Source of the DNA: Streptomyces sp. Tu6071
GTDB taxonomy: Bacteria > Actinomycetota > Actinomycetes > Streptomycetales > Streptomycetaceae
NCBI RefSeq assembly: GCF_000213055.1
Contig: NZ_CM001165.1
Coordinates: forward strand, 496,001 to 560,000
Direction of reading: 5' to 3'
DNA: 64,000 nt
In this document: one piece after another, positions 45,250 to 53,688 of the stretch
Numbering within the stretch: the stretch's first letter is position 1
Layout of the letters: each line of letters starts with the position of its first letter
The notes under the pieces: generated by a model
Databases searched by the model: none
Seen by the model: the letters and a program-made list of their open reading frames with translations, nothing else
Told to the model about the DNA's origin: nothing
Position numbers and translations under genes: made by a program

Positions 45250-46572
45250 ATGCCGGACGAGGTGGCCGTGAGCGGGGCCGAGCTGGAGGCCCTGGTACGC
45301 GGCGTCTGTTTCAAGACCGGGCCGCCGCGTGCGGTCGGGGTCGAGGTGGAGTGGCTGGTGCACGCGCCCGAGCGGCCCGGTCACGTCCTGAGCGCCGCGG
45401 AGTACGAAAAGGCGCTCGCCGCCGTGCGGGCCCTGCGGCTCTCCGCGCCGCTCACCGTGGAACCCGGCGGGCAACTGGAACTCAGCTCACTGCCCGCCCC
45501 CTCGCTCGGCGCCTGCTGGGAGGCGATGCGCGAGGATCTCGCCGCCGTACGGGTGGCCCTCGCCCCGCTCGGGCTCGCCCTCACCGGCACGGCCACCGAT
45601 CCCTGGCGCGCCCCGCTGCGGCGGCTGCGCGAGCCCCGGTACGAGGCGATGGAGCGGGTGCTCGACCGCACCGGCTCGTCGGGGCGGGCGATGATGTGCT
45701 GCTCCGCCTCGGTGCAGGTGTGCGTGGACGCGGGGCTCCCCGGCCCCGGTCCGCTGGGCTTCGAGCGCCGCTGGCGCCTGGCCCACCTGCTCGGCCCCGT
45801 CCTCGTCGCGGCCTTCGCCAATTCCCCCTTCCTCGCCGGGCGCGCCACCGGCTGGCGCTCGACGCGGCAGGCGCTGTGGGCGGCGATCGAACCGGGCCGC
45901 ACGGCGGCACCCCCGCTCGGCACGGACGCGCGGACGGCGTGGAGCCGGCACGTCCTGGACACCCCGGTCATGTGCGTACGGGCCGACGAGGGCCCCTGGC
46001 CCCTGCCCGAGGGGCTCACGCTGCGCGCGTGGGCGCGCGAGGGCGTACGGGCGGAGGGGGCCGGGCGGGCGCCCGTCGCGGCCGATCTCGACTACCACGT
46101 CTCGACGCTCTTCCCGCCGGTGCGGGCGCGCGGGCACCTGGAGCTGCGGATGATCGACGCGCAGCCGGGCGAGGACGGCTGGGCGGTGCCGCTCGCCGTG
46201 GTCGGCGCGCTCTTCGACGACGAGGAGGCGGCCGAGGCCGCGTACCGGGCGGTCGCGCCGCTCTCGGCGCGGCTCGGCGAGGTACCGCCACCGCGCTCGC
46301 CGCTGTGGCTCACCGCGGCGCGCGACGGGCTCACGGACCCCGGTCTCGCGGGGGCGGCGCGCGCGTGCTTCGAGGCCGCGGCCGGGGCGCTGGACCGGCT
46401 CGGCGCGCCGTCCGCGCTGCGCGCCCTCGTCGCCGGTTTCACCGAGCGGTACGTGGCGCGGGGCCGCTGCCCCGCCGACGACCTGCTCGCCCATCCCTTC
46501 GACTCGCTCGCCGAAGCGCCGGGCCTGTGGGGCACGACGGCCCCGCGCGGCAGGAAGGACGTGGTGTCATGA
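45250..46572 (+). CDS. egtA: glutamate-cysteine ligase EgtA (ergothioneine pathway)
   Basis: EgtA makes gamma-glutamylcysteine, the sulfur donor of ergothioneine synthesis. The 440-residue protein is of the GCS2/plant-type ligase family: VGVEVEWLVH (ATP/metal-binding glutamates), VEPGGQLELSS, AMMCCSASVQVCVD and DYHVSTLFPPVRARGHLELR. The ATG at 45250 has GGAGG 5 bases before it and was preferred to an upstream in-frame GTG. Its stop overlaps the egtB start (ATGA). First gene of the egt operon. Confidence 0.93.
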   Translation: MPDEVAVSGAELEALVRGVCFKTGPPRAVGVEVEWLVHAPERPGHVLSAAEYEKALAAVRALRLSAPLTVEPGGQLELSSLPAPSLGACWEAMREDLAAVRVALAPLGLALTGTATDPWRAPLRRLREPRYEAMERVLDRTGSSGRAMMCCSASVQVCVDAGLPGPGPLGFERRWRLAHLLGPVLVAAFANSPFLAGRATGWRSTRQALWAAIEPGRTAAPPLGTDARTAWSRHVLDTPVMCVRADEGPWPLPEGLTLRAWAREGVRAEGAGRAPVAADLDYHVSTLFPPVRARGHLELRMIDAQPGEDGWAVPLAVVGALFDDEEAAEAAYRAVAPLSARLGEVPPPRSPLWLTAARDGLTDPGLAGAARACFEAAAGALDRLGAPSALRALVAGFTERYVARGRCPADDLLAHPFDSLAEAPGLWGTTAPRGRKDVVS

Positions 46573-47918
46573 CCGCTGTACAGGAACCCGGCCAGGACGC
46601 GGAGGCGCTGCGCGACCTCGCCCTGCGCAGCCTGAGCGCCGCCCGCGCCCGTACCGCGCTGCTCACCGACGCGGTGGACGAGCCGGACCTCGTGGCGCAG
46701 CACTCGCCGCTCATGTCGCCGCTCGTGTGGGACCTCGCGCACATCGGCAACCAGGAGGAGCTGTGGCTGCTGCGCGCGGTCGCGGGGCGGGACGCGATGC
46801 GGCCGGACATCGACCCGCTGTACGACGCCTTCGAGCACCCGCGCGCCGAGCGGCCGTCGCTGCCGCTGCTGCCGCCCGGGGAGGCGCGGCGGTACGCGGC
46901 CGAGGTGCGCGGGCGGGTCTTCGATCTGCTCGAGGGGGCGCGGTTCGGCGGCGGGGACTTCGGCGCGGGGCTCACGGAGGCGGGTTTCGCCTTCGGCATG
47001 GTGGCCCAGCACGAGCAGCAGCACGACGAGACGATGCTCATCACGCACCAGCTCCGCTCGGGCCCCCCGGTGCTCCGGGCGCCCGACCCCGCCCCGGCGG
47101 ACGCGAGCGGCGTACCCGCCGAAGTCCTCGTCCCGGGCGGTGAGTTCACGATGGGCACGTCCACGGAACCGTGGGCGCTCGACAACGAACGCCCCGCGCA
47201 CCGGCGGAACGTCCCCTCCTTCTGGCTCGACACGACGCCCGTCACGTGCGGGCGGTACGCCGCGTTCCTCGCGGACGGCGGCTACGAGGAGCGGCGCTGG
47301 TGGCACCCCGAGGGGTGGCGGTTCGTGCGCGCACAGAACCTGCGCGCGCCGCTGTTCTGGCGGCGCGAGGGCAGTACGTGGCTGCGGCGGCGCTTCGGGC
47401 ACGTCGAGCCGGTGCGGGACGAGGAGCCCGTCGTGCACGTGAGCTGGTACGAGGCGGACGCGTTCGCGCGCTGGGCAGGGCGCAGGCTGCCCACGGAGGC
47501 CGAGTGGGAGAAGGCGGCCCGGCACGACCCGGCGACCGGGCGGGCGCGGCGCTTCCCGTGGGGCGACGGGGCGCCGGGCCCCCGGCACGCCAACCTCGGT
47601 CAGCGGCACCTGCGCCCGGCCCCGGCGGGCAGCTACCCGGAGGGCGAGTCGCCCTACGGTGTGCGGCAGTTGATCGGGGACGTGTGGGAGTGGACGGCGA
47701 GCGACTTCCTGCCGTACCCGGGCTTCGTGACGTACCCGTACAAGGAGTACTCGGAGGTGTTCTTCGGCCCGGAGTACAAGGTGCTGCGCGGGGGTTCCTT
47801 CGGCGCGGACGAGGTCGCCGTGCGCGGTACCTTCCGCAACTGGGACTACCCGGTCCGGCGGCAGATCTTCGCGGGCTTCCGCACCGCGCGCGACGCCGCT
47901 CCCGGCGAGGGCTCCTGA
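46569..47918 (+). CDS. egtB: sulfoxide synthase EgtB
   Basis: EgtB is the non-haem iron enzyme that joins gamma-glutamylcysteine to hercynine with oxygen, forming the C-S bond. The 449-residue protein has an N-terminal DinB-like domain with the iron ligands H58 (WDLAHIGN), H148 and H152 (AQHEQQHDE), and a C-terminal formylglycine-generating-enzyme-type domain with GEFTMGTSTEPWALDNERP, RLPTEAEWEKAAR, GDVWEWTAS and GGSFG. Coupled to egtA by a 4-base overlap and to egtC by a 1-base overlap. Confidence 0.95.
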   Translation: MTAVQEPGQDAEALRDLALRSLSAARARTALLTDAVDEPDLVAQHSPLMSPLVWDLAHIGNQEELWLLRAVAGRDAMRPDIDPLYDAFEHPRAERPSLPLLPPGEARRYAAEVRGRVFDLLEGARFGGGDFGAGLTEAGFAFGMVAQHEQQHDETMLITHQLRSGPPVLRAPDPAPADASGVPAEVLVPGGEFTMGTSTEPWALDNERPAHRRNVPSFWLDTTPVTCGRYAAFLADGGYEERRWWHPEGWRFVRAQNLRAPLFWRREGSTWLRRRFGHVEPVRDEEPVVHVSWYEADAFARWAGRRLPTEAEWEKAARHDPATGRARRFPWGDGAPGPRHANLGQRHLRPAPAGSYPEGESPYGVRQLIGDVWEWTASDFLPYPGFVTYPYKEYSEVFFGPEYKVLRGGSFGADEVAVRGTFRNWDYPVRRQIFAGFRTARDAAPGEGS

Positions 47919-48673
47919 TGTGCCGGCACGTGGCGGTGCTGAGCGAGGCGCCCGAGGCGCTCGGCACCCGGCTTCTCCTCCCGCCGCACGGGCTGCACCG
48001 GCAGTCCTGGGCGCCGCGCGCGCAGCGGCACGGGACGGTCAACGCCGATGGTTTCGGGGTGGGTTGGTACGCGGACGGTGATCCGGTCCCGGCCCGCTAC
48101 CGGCGGCCGGGACCGCTGTGGGGCGACCCCGGGGTGCGGGATCTGTGCCGCGTCGTGCGGAGCCGGGCGCTGCTCGCCGCCGTACGGGACGCGACGGAGC
48201 CCGGACCGGACGACGAGGCGGCGAGCGCGCCGTACACGGCGGGACGCTGGCTCTTCAGCCACAACGGCGCGGTGCCGGGCTGGCCGGAGAGTCTCACGCC
48301 GCTCGTCCCCGGGCTGCCCGCGCGGCTGCTGCTCGGCCTGGAGGCGCGCTGCGACGCCGCGTTCGTGTGGGCGCTCGTGCGGCGGCGGCTCGATGCCGGG
48401 GCACCGCCGGGGGAAGCCCTCGCGGAGACCGTCACGGAGGTCGCCGAGGCCGCGCCGGGGGCGCGGCTCAACCTCCTCATGACGGACGGGGAGCGGATCG
48501 TCGCGACCGCGTGGGGCGACACGCTCACGTACCTGCGCGCGCCCGGACTCGTGGTGGTCGCCTCGGAGCCGTACGACGACGACCCCGCCTGGCGCACGGT
48601 CCCCGACCTGACCCTGCTGGAAGCCGACCGCGCCGACCTCGCCCTGACCCCGCTCAAGGAGCCGACCCAGTGA
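47918..48673 (+). CDS. egtC: gamma-glutamyl hydrolase EgtC
   Basis: EgtC removes the glutamyl group from the EgtB product. The 251-residue class II glutamine-amidotransferase fold starts with the catalytic cysteine at position 2 (MCRHVAVL) and includes NADGFGVGWY, the oxyanion segment WLFSHNGAVPGWPE and RLNLLMTDGE. The ATG shares one base with the egtB stop (TGATG), and its own stop overlaps egtD (GTGA). Confidence 0.94.
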   Translation: MCRHVAVLSEAPEALGTRLLLPPHGLHRQSWAPRAQRHGTVNADGFGVGWYADGDPVPARYRRPGPLWGDPGVRDLCRVVRSRALLAAVRDATEPGPDDEAASAPYTAGRWLFSHNGAVPGWPESLTPLVPGLPARLLLGLEARCDAAFVWALVRRRLDAGAPPGEALAETVTEVAEAAPGARLNLLMTDGERIVATAWGDTLTYLRAPGLVVVASEPYDDDPAWRTVPDLTLLEADRADLALTPLKEPTQ

Positions 48674-49638
48674 GCCCGTTCGCCCTGACCCGCACCCTGC
48701 CCGTGGACACGACGGGCGAGGCGCTGCGCGCCGACGTCCGCGCCGGACTGACGGCGAAGCCGAAGGAGCTGCCGCCCAAGTGGTTCTACGATGCGCGAGG
48801 TTCGCGGCTCTTCGACGAGATCACGACCCTGCCCGAGTACTACCCGACGCGCGCCGAGCGCGAGATCCTGCTCGACCGCGCCGAGGAGATCGCGACCGCT
48901 TCCGGGGCCGGGACGCTCATCGAGCTGGGCTCGGGGTCCTCCGACAAGACGCGCCATCTCCTGGACGCCATGCGGGACTTGCGCGCGTACGTGCCCGTGG
49001 ACGTGAGCGAGAGCGCGTTGCGCGAGGCGGGTGAGGCGCTCGCCGCGCGCCACGAGGGGCTCGACGTCCACGCGCTCGTCGCCGACTTCACCGCTCCGCT
49101 CGTCCTTCCCGGGACGCCCGGCCCGCGCCTGCTCGCCTTCCTCGGCGGCACGCTGGGCAACCTCCTGCCCGTCGAACGGGCCGCGTTCCTCGCCTCGTTG
49201 CGCGCCGTGCTCGCACCCGGCGACCTCCTGCTCCTCGGCACGGACCTCGTGAAGGACGAGGAGACACTGCTCGCCGCGTACGACGACGCGGCGGGCGTGA
49301 CGAGCGAGTTCGACAAGAACGTGCTGCACGTCCTCAACCGTGAACTCGGCGCCGACTTCGATCCGGACTCCTTCCGGCACGTCGCCGTGTGGGACGCGGA
49401 GCGCGAGTGGATCGAGATGCGGTTGCGGGCGCTGCGCGAGATGACGGTGAAGATCCCGGCGCTCGACCTCACGGTGCCATTCGCGGCGGGCGAGGACCTG
49501 CGCACGGAGATCTCGGCGAAGTTCCGCCCCGAGGGATTGCGCGCCGAACTCGCCGCGGCCGGTTTCGCCCCGGCCGAGTGGTGGACGGACCGGGCGGGGC
49601 GGTTCGCGCTGTCGCTGTGGGGCGTGTCGGCGGACTGA
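48670..49638 (+). CDS. egtD: histidine N-alpha-methyltransferase EgtD
   Basis: EgtD trimethylates histidine to hercynine, the first committed step of ergothioneine synthesis, using SAM. The 322-residue protein has the EgtD-specific pattern KWFYDARGSRLFDEITTLPE, EYYPTRAE and LIELGSGSSDKTRHLL for SAM, FLGGTLGNL, and AVWDAEREWIEMRL. GTG start overlapping egtC. An egtE gene (PLP C-S lyase) does not follow, so the last step must be encoded elsewhere, as in many streptomycetes. Confidence 0.95.
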   Translation: MSPFALTRTLPVDTTGEALRADVRAGLTAKPKELPPKWFYDARGSRLFDEITTLPEYYPTRAEREILLDRAEEIATASGAGTLIELGSGSSDKTRHLLDAMRDLRAYVPVDVSESALREAGEALAARHEGLDVHALVADFTAPLVLPGTPGPRLLAFLGGTLGNLLPVERAAFLASLRAVLAPGDLLLLGTDLVKDEETLLAAYDDAAGVTSEFDKNVLHVLNRELGADFDPDSFRHVAVWDAEREWIEMRLRALREMTVKIPALDLTVPFAAGEDLRTEISAKFRPEGLRAELAAAGFAPAEWWTDRAGRFALSLWGVSAD

Positions 49639-49658
49639 GCCGAGCACGAGGTCCGATT

Positions 49659-49698
49659 CCCGCCAGCCATCGCCGCGTCGGCGGTGGAGGCTGGCGGG
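49659..49698 (+). terminator. hairpin ending egtD and covering the next gene's ribosome binding site
   Basis: CCCGCCAGCC pairs with GGCTGGCGGG, with an inner CGCCG/CGGCG stem. It follows egtD by 20 bases and ends one base before the next ATG; the GGAGG of that gene is inside the structure. It may act as terminator, as a translational block, or both. Confidence 0.6.
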
Positions 49699-49699
49699 C

Positions 49700-50197
49700 A
49701 TGGACCTCTCCGCACCGCTCGCCCCAGCCCCCCCTTTCGCCCTCCGCTTCCACCCCTTGCCCGCCACCGTCCTCGACCGCGTGCGCGGCACGGGGCGCGA
49801 CGCGCTGGACCGGCCCGCCGAGCGGCTCTGCGCGGAGGGGGGCGAGCCGCTGCGCTGTTGTCTGCGCGACGCGGTGCCGGGCGAGGGCCTGCTCCTCTTC
49901 GGTTTCGCGCCGCCCCTGCCGGAGAGCCCGTACCGCGAGGTGGGCGCGGTCTTCGCGCACGCGGCGCCGTGCCCGCGCCCGGCCGACCCCGCCGCGTACC
50001 CCGGGGACTGGCGCGGGCGGCCGCAGGTCCTGCGGGCCTACGACGGGCGGGGCCGCATCCACGAGGCGACGCGGGTCCACGACGGGCGGGACCCGGAGGC
50101 CGCGCTCGCCACGCTCCTCGCGCTCCCGGGTGTGGCGCGGGTGCACAGCCGGAACGTCGCCTGGGGATGCTGGATGTTCGCGGTCACGCGGGGGTGA
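49700..50197 (+). CDS. DUF1203 family protein
   Basis: A 165-residue cytosolic protein of DUF1203, recognised from FHPLPATVLDRVRGTGRDA, CCLRDAVPGEGLLLFGFAP, PYREVGAVFAHAAPCPR and the C-terminal VHSRNVAWGCWMFAV. Function unknown in the family. ATG with GGAGG 9 bases before, buried in a hairpin that follows egtD. It is on the egtD strand but probably not part of the ergothioneine pathway. Confidence 0.8.
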   Translation: MDLSAPLAPAPPFALRFHPLPATVLDRVRGTGRDALDRPAERLCAEGGEPLRCCLRDAVPGEGLLLFGFAPPLPESPYREVGAVFAHAAPCPRPADPAAYPGDWRGRPQVLRAYDGRGRIHEATRVHDGRDPEAALATLLALPGVARVHSRNVAWGCWMFAVTRG

Positions 50198-50206
50198 GGC
50201 GGCCCG

Positions 50207-50710
50207 TCACGCGGTGTCCGGGGCGGGCGGCGCGGACACCGCGGGGCCGGGGACCGACCGGCTCTCCCCGCGGGCCGCCGCGTGCCGTACCGCCGGGCCT
50301 GTCGCGAGGCCCGTGCCGGGGAAGAGCGCGGCGAGCGCGAGCCGGCCGCGCGTGCCGAGGCCGCGCACGAGAACGGTGAGCAGGAGCGGGCCCGCCGAGC
50401 GCGCGACGGCCGTCCCGGCCCCGTAGAAGCCCTGGTACTGGCCCTGCCGGTCGGGAGGCGCGAGCAAGAAGCCGATCTCCCAGGACTCCGAGCCGAGGAG
50501 CATCTCGGCGAGCATCCGCGCGGCACCCGCGAGCAACAGCACGAGGACCGCCGTCCGGGTGTGCTCGGCGCGCGCGGACAGCGCGAAGCACAGGCACGCG
50601 AGCACGAGGACCACTCCGGCGCGGCGCACCGCGCGCGCCGCCGTGGACAGGTCCGTGACGGGTGCGGCGACCGCGCGGGGCCGGGTCCGTGGGGGCGGGC
50701 GGGGCGGCAT
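50207..50710 (-). pseudogene. C-terminal remnant of an MFS transporter
   Basis: A 167-residue frame that matches only the second half of a drug/metabolite MFS carrier: GVVLVLACLCFALSA, AVLVLLLAGAARMLAEMLL, FLLAPPDRQGQYQGFYGAG and GPLLLTVLVRGLG, a pattern typical of the TM7-TM12 half. The first six helices are absent, since the next gene ends 6 bases upstream. It is therefore probably a decayed gene whose 5' half was deleted. Confidence 0.65.
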
Positions 50711-50716
50711 CCGCCC

Positions 50717-51991
50717 TCAGCCCGTCCTGTTGACGTCGAGCGCCTTCGTGATCGCCTTCGACGCCTCCCGGGCCGCCTCCTCCTTGTCACCGCCCGTCAG
50801 GACCTTCGTCATGTAGGTCTTGATCGGGTTGTCCGCCTCGACCCTCGCCCAGCGGGGCGAATTGGGCGTGGCGTGGCCCGACTTGGCGCCCTTGGCCATC
50901 GCGGCGGCGCCGGGCTCGTCGGAGACGGCGCCCGCGAGGGTCGTCTTGTTGGGGACGTAGTTCATCGTCTTGGCGAGGTCCTTCTGCCAGCGCTCCCCGG
51001 CGAGTTCGGCGACGACCTTGAGGGCGGCGCCGTGGTCGTCGGAGCGGCGCGTGACGACGAGGTCGGAGCCGCCGGTGAAGACGGCGCCCGGCTTGGCCGC
51101 GGTCTTGCCCGGGACCGGGAAGAAGCCCAGTTTGCCCTTGAGCTCCGGATTCTGCTCCACGATCAGCGAGGCCGCGCCGGGCACCGCGATGATCTGGCCG
51201 ACCCCGCCCTTGGCGAAGACCTGGGTCTGCGGCGGGTGCTCCTCGTCGGCCGTCTTCGGGCCCTTGCCGAGGGCCTGGAGCTGGGCGTAGAAGTCCATCC
51301 CGGCGAGCGCGTCGGAGCTGTCGATGCTGCCCTTCCAGCCGGCGCCCGTGTCCTTGGCGAGGTCGCCGCCCTCGTCCCAGATGAAGCCCGAGAGGGTGTA
51401 CCAGTCCTGTCCCGCGAGGTAGATGCCCTGGTTGCCGCCCCGGTTGAGCAGGTCGGTGTCGTGCAGCCACTCGGTGCGGTCGCGCGGGGGCTTGGCGATG
51501 CCGGCCTGGTCGAAGAGCTCCTTGTTGTAGATGACGACGCGGTTGGCCGCGTACCACGGCACGCCGTACTGCGTGCCGTTGAAGCGGCCCGGCTCGGCGA
51601 GGCCGGGGAGCCAGTCGTCCATACCGAGGTCGCGCATCGACTCCAGCGTCAGGTCGTACAGCCCGCCCTGGTCGACGTACCGCGCCACCTGGGTGTTGCC
51701 GACCTCGACGACGTCGGGCACCTCGACGTCCTCGCCGCCCTTGAGCGCCTTGCCGACCTTCTCGACGATGCCGTTCCACGACTGGATCTTGATGTCGACC
51801 TTGAGGTCGTCGTGCTGCTTCTCGAAGTCCTCGGTGAAGCGCTTGAGGAAGGCGGCGGACGCGCTGTCCTTCATGAGCCACACGGTGACGGTCTTACGGT
51901 CCCCGCCCGAGCCCGGCAGGACCCCGCAGCCGCACAGGACGGCGGTCGAGGTGAGCAGCGCGGCGGAGGCGAGCAGGCGGCGGTTCTTCAC
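50717..51991 (-). CDS. sugar ABC-transporter solute-binding lipoprotein (family 1), orphan
   Basis: A 424-residue extracellular binding protein of the SBP family 1/MalE type. A lipoprotein signal ends in VLCGCG with the lipidated cysteine at residue 20 or 22. The mature part has TVTVWLMKDSASAAFLKRFT, VPDVVEVGNTQVARYVDQGG, NGTQYGVPWYAANRVVIYNK and VFAKGGVGQIIAVPGA. Sugar or sugar-alcohol ligands are usual. GTG start with a weak AGAAAG site. No permease or ATPase gene lies beside it, so it must use components encoded elsewhere. Confidence 0.88.
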   Translation of the reverse strand: MKNRRLLASAALLTSTAVLCGCGVLPGSGGDRKTVTVWLMKDSASAAFLKRFTEDFEKQHDDLKVDIKIQSWNGIVEKVGKALKGGEDVEVPDVVEVGNTQVARYVDQGGLYDLTLESMRDLGMDDWLPGLAEPGRFNGTQYGVPWYAANRVVIYNKELFDQAGIAKPPRDRTEWLHDTDLLNRGGNQGIYLAGQDWYTLSGFIWDEGGDLAKDTGAGWKGSIDSSDALAGMDFYAQLQALGKGPKTADEEHPPQTQVFAKGGVGQIIAVPGAASLIVEQNPELKGKLGFFPVPGKTAAKPGAVFTGGSDLVVTRRSDDHGAALKVVAELAGERWQKDLAKTMNYVPNKTTLAGAVSDEPGAAAMAKGAKSGHATPNSPRWARVEADNPIKTYMTKVLTGGDKEEAAREASKAITKALDVNRTG

Positions 51992-52325
51992 GTGGGTGGC
52001 TTTCTGTCCGCGAACAGGCAGGAGGGACCCGGCGTGGGGGACGCCTGCGGCGCGTGACGGGTGTGTCACGAGTTTGGTATGGACCTTTGCGAAGGGTCAA
52101 GGGGTGTCCGGGACACGAGAAAGACACGAAGTGATCACTCGCTGTCCACGCCTGCCCGGCTCCGCTCCCCGCCCGCCGCGTCTTCCACGTTGCGGTCTCC
52201 TCGCCTCGCGCCCCCGCCGGGAGTGCGTCACCGTGGAACGGGCACCTGCCGGACGGCGCCCGTCACGGCGGGCGGCCTCCGGGACCGATCGCCCGGAACC
52301 GTACGACTGCGAGGAGAGCGACGCG
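51992..52325. promoter_or_regulatory. divergent region, sugar-binding protein / dodecin
   Basis: 334 bases without a gene. On the minus strand TTGACC at 52095-52100 is a candidate -35 for the binding protein, with CAAACT about 18 bases on as a weak -10. The same stretch contains an inverted repeat GACC...GGGTC (52082-52098). The dodecin side is GC-rich, with only its ribosome binding site GAGGAG recognisable. Confidence 0.35.
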
Positions 52326-52565
52326 ATGAGCGAGCACGTCTACCGGGTCACCGAGATCGTCGGCACCTCGACCGAGGGCTGCGACGACGCGATCCGCAAC
52401 GGCATCAGGCGAGCGGCACAGACGGTGCGGAATCTCGACTGGTTCGAGGTGACGCAGGTGCGCGGGCACATCGAGAACGGCGAGATCGAGCACTACCAGG
52501 TGGGCCTCAAGGTCGGTTTCCGCATCGACGGCGCCGACGAGGCGACGGGCGACGCGGGGGCCTGA
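52326..52565 (+). CDS. dodecin (flavin-binding)
   Basis: A 79-residue dodecin, a hollow dodecamer that stores or buffers flavins (FMN or riboflavin) and sometimes CoA. The family line is clear: VYRVTEIVGTSTEGCDDAIR, then TVRNLDWFEVTQVRGHIENG, then HYQVGLKVGFRID, including the tryptophan that stacks on the flavin ring. It has a short acidic C-terminal tail beyond the fold. ATG after GAGGAGAG. Single gene. Confidence 0.93.
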   Translation: MSEHVYRVTEIVGTSTEGCDDAIRNGIRRAAQTVRNLDWFEVTQVRGHIENGEIEHYQVGLKVGFRIDGADEATGDAGA

Positions 52566-52596
52566 GGGCGCGGGCGGAGCGGCAGGGGCGCGGGCC

Positions 52597-53031
52597 GTGC
52601 GGGCGCGGGCCGCGGACGCGGCGTCACCCCGCGTCGAGGCGGCGGGACTCCCGCTCGGGTTCTTCTCCGGGCTGCCCGGCGCGCGCCCCCGCCCGGCGCG
52701 CGACGCGGGGTCGCTGCGCGCGGCCACGCGGGGGCGGGGCGAGTCGGACGAGCCGGAGCTGCTCGCCTACCTCCGCGCGGGCCTGCTCCTGCACGTCGTA
52801 CGGGCCGCGCTGCCCGATGTCCTCGCCCCGCGCACGCCGCCGCTCACCCGCGCGGCCTCACTCCTCACCGACGGGACCTGGGTCTGGCGTCTCGACCTCG
52901 CGCACTACGTCGCCCGCGCGCACGTCCGCCTGCCGGTGGACTTCCTCTCGGCGGTGCGGGCGAGGGCCCATGTCCCCCCGGAGGTGGACGCCGACCGGCT
53001 CACGACGCTGCGGGCGCACTGGGCGCCGTAA
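52597..53031 (+). CDS. hypothetical protein
   Basis: A 144-residue protein, not recognised as a named family. The first 45 residues are arginine/alanine-rich; the rest looks like a real folded domain: ELLAYLRAGLLLHVVRAALP, LTRAASLLTDGTWVWRLDLA, HYVARAHVRLPVDFLSAVRA. The residues DGTWVWRLDLAHYV are likely the conserved core. No membrane span or signal peptide. GTG start; the exact N-terminus is uncertain. Confidence 0.6.
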   Translation: MRARAADAASPRVEAAGLPLGFFSGLPGARPRPARDAGSLRAATRGRGESDEPELLAYLRAGLLLHVVRAALPDVLAPRTPPLTRAASLLTDGTWVWRLDLAHYVARAHVRLPVDFLSAVRARAHVPPEVDADRLTTLRAHWAP

Positions 53032-53105
53032 CGGCCGGGGGTGTGCCGTAGGCCCGTAGCGGCCGGGGGTGTGCCCCTAGCGGCCGGAGTGCGCCGTAGC
53101 GGCAG
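53032..53105. repeat. degenerate tandem repeats between convergent genes
   Basis: A GTAGCGGCCGGGGGTGTGCC-like unit occurs about four times: exact cores CGGCCGGGGGTGTGCC at 53032 and 53060, then diverged copies at 53081 and 53100. It lies between the stops of two convergent genes. Confidence 0.65.
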
Positions 53106-53111
53106 GGGGGG

Positions 53112-53600
53112 TCACGTGCGCCCGTCCTTCTCCTGCGCCTCGTGCAGTTCCGTCGCCTCTCGCCCCCACACCGCCCGTACGACGCGGAAGCCCGCCGCCT
53201 CCGCGTCGCGGCACACGAGTTCGTCGTCGTCCGCGAGGAAGGCGACCGGGCGGGTACGGGCCAGGGCGCGCAGCCGCTCCAGTTTGGTGACCCTGGCCGG
53301 CCTGCGGTCCGCGTCGCCGCGCAGCCACAGCGGCCCCTCGGGCAGTCCCTGCTCCGCGAGCCAGCGCGCCGTGTCGGCCCGGCAGCGCTCCGGACGCCCG
53401 GTCAGGTAGCCGATCGCGGTGCCCTCCGCCTCCGTCCTGCGGACGAGCGCGAGACCGTCGGCGAGCGGCGGGTCGTCGACCGCCGCGGCGAAGAAGCCCG
53501 GCCAGTCCTTGCGGGCACCGCGCAGGAAGTGCTGCCGGTGCCCCGCGTCCGAGAGCGTGTTGTCGAGGTCGAAGAGGGCCAGCGGCCGGGTGTCGCGCAC
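53112..53600 (-). CDS. HAD-superfamily hydrolase (polynucleotide-kinase 3'-phosphatase-like)
   Basis: A 162-residue HAD protein. Motif I LALFDLDNTLSD (near residues 7-18) has both catalytic aspartates, motif II is GYLTGRPERCR, and the acidic motif IV is FLADDDE. The LTGRPERCRADTARWLAEQG segment resembles the phosphatase domain of polynucleotide kinases and NLI-like phosphatases. GTG at 53600 with GGTGGGGG before it; a longer in-frame start would run into the divergent gene. Substrate unknown. Confidence 0.78.
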   Translation of the reverse strand: MRDTRPLALFDLDNTLSDAGHRQHFLRGARKDWPGFFAAAVDDPPLADGLALVRRTEAEGTAIGYLTGRPERCRADTARWLAEQGLPEGPLWLRGDADRRPARVTKLERLRALARTRPVAFLADDDELVCRDAEAAGFRVVRAVWGREATELHEAQEKDGRT

Positions 53601-53688
53601 GCCCCCACCGTACGGCGGAAGCCCGCCGGGAATCCCGCGCGCGCTCGCGGCGTTGATCACGTCCGTGAGTTCCGCCATCGACACCACC

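Noticed and set aside
52075..52082. TTTGGTATGG near the sugar-binding protein promoter as a GntR site
   Set aside because: Only the left half of the palindrome is present.
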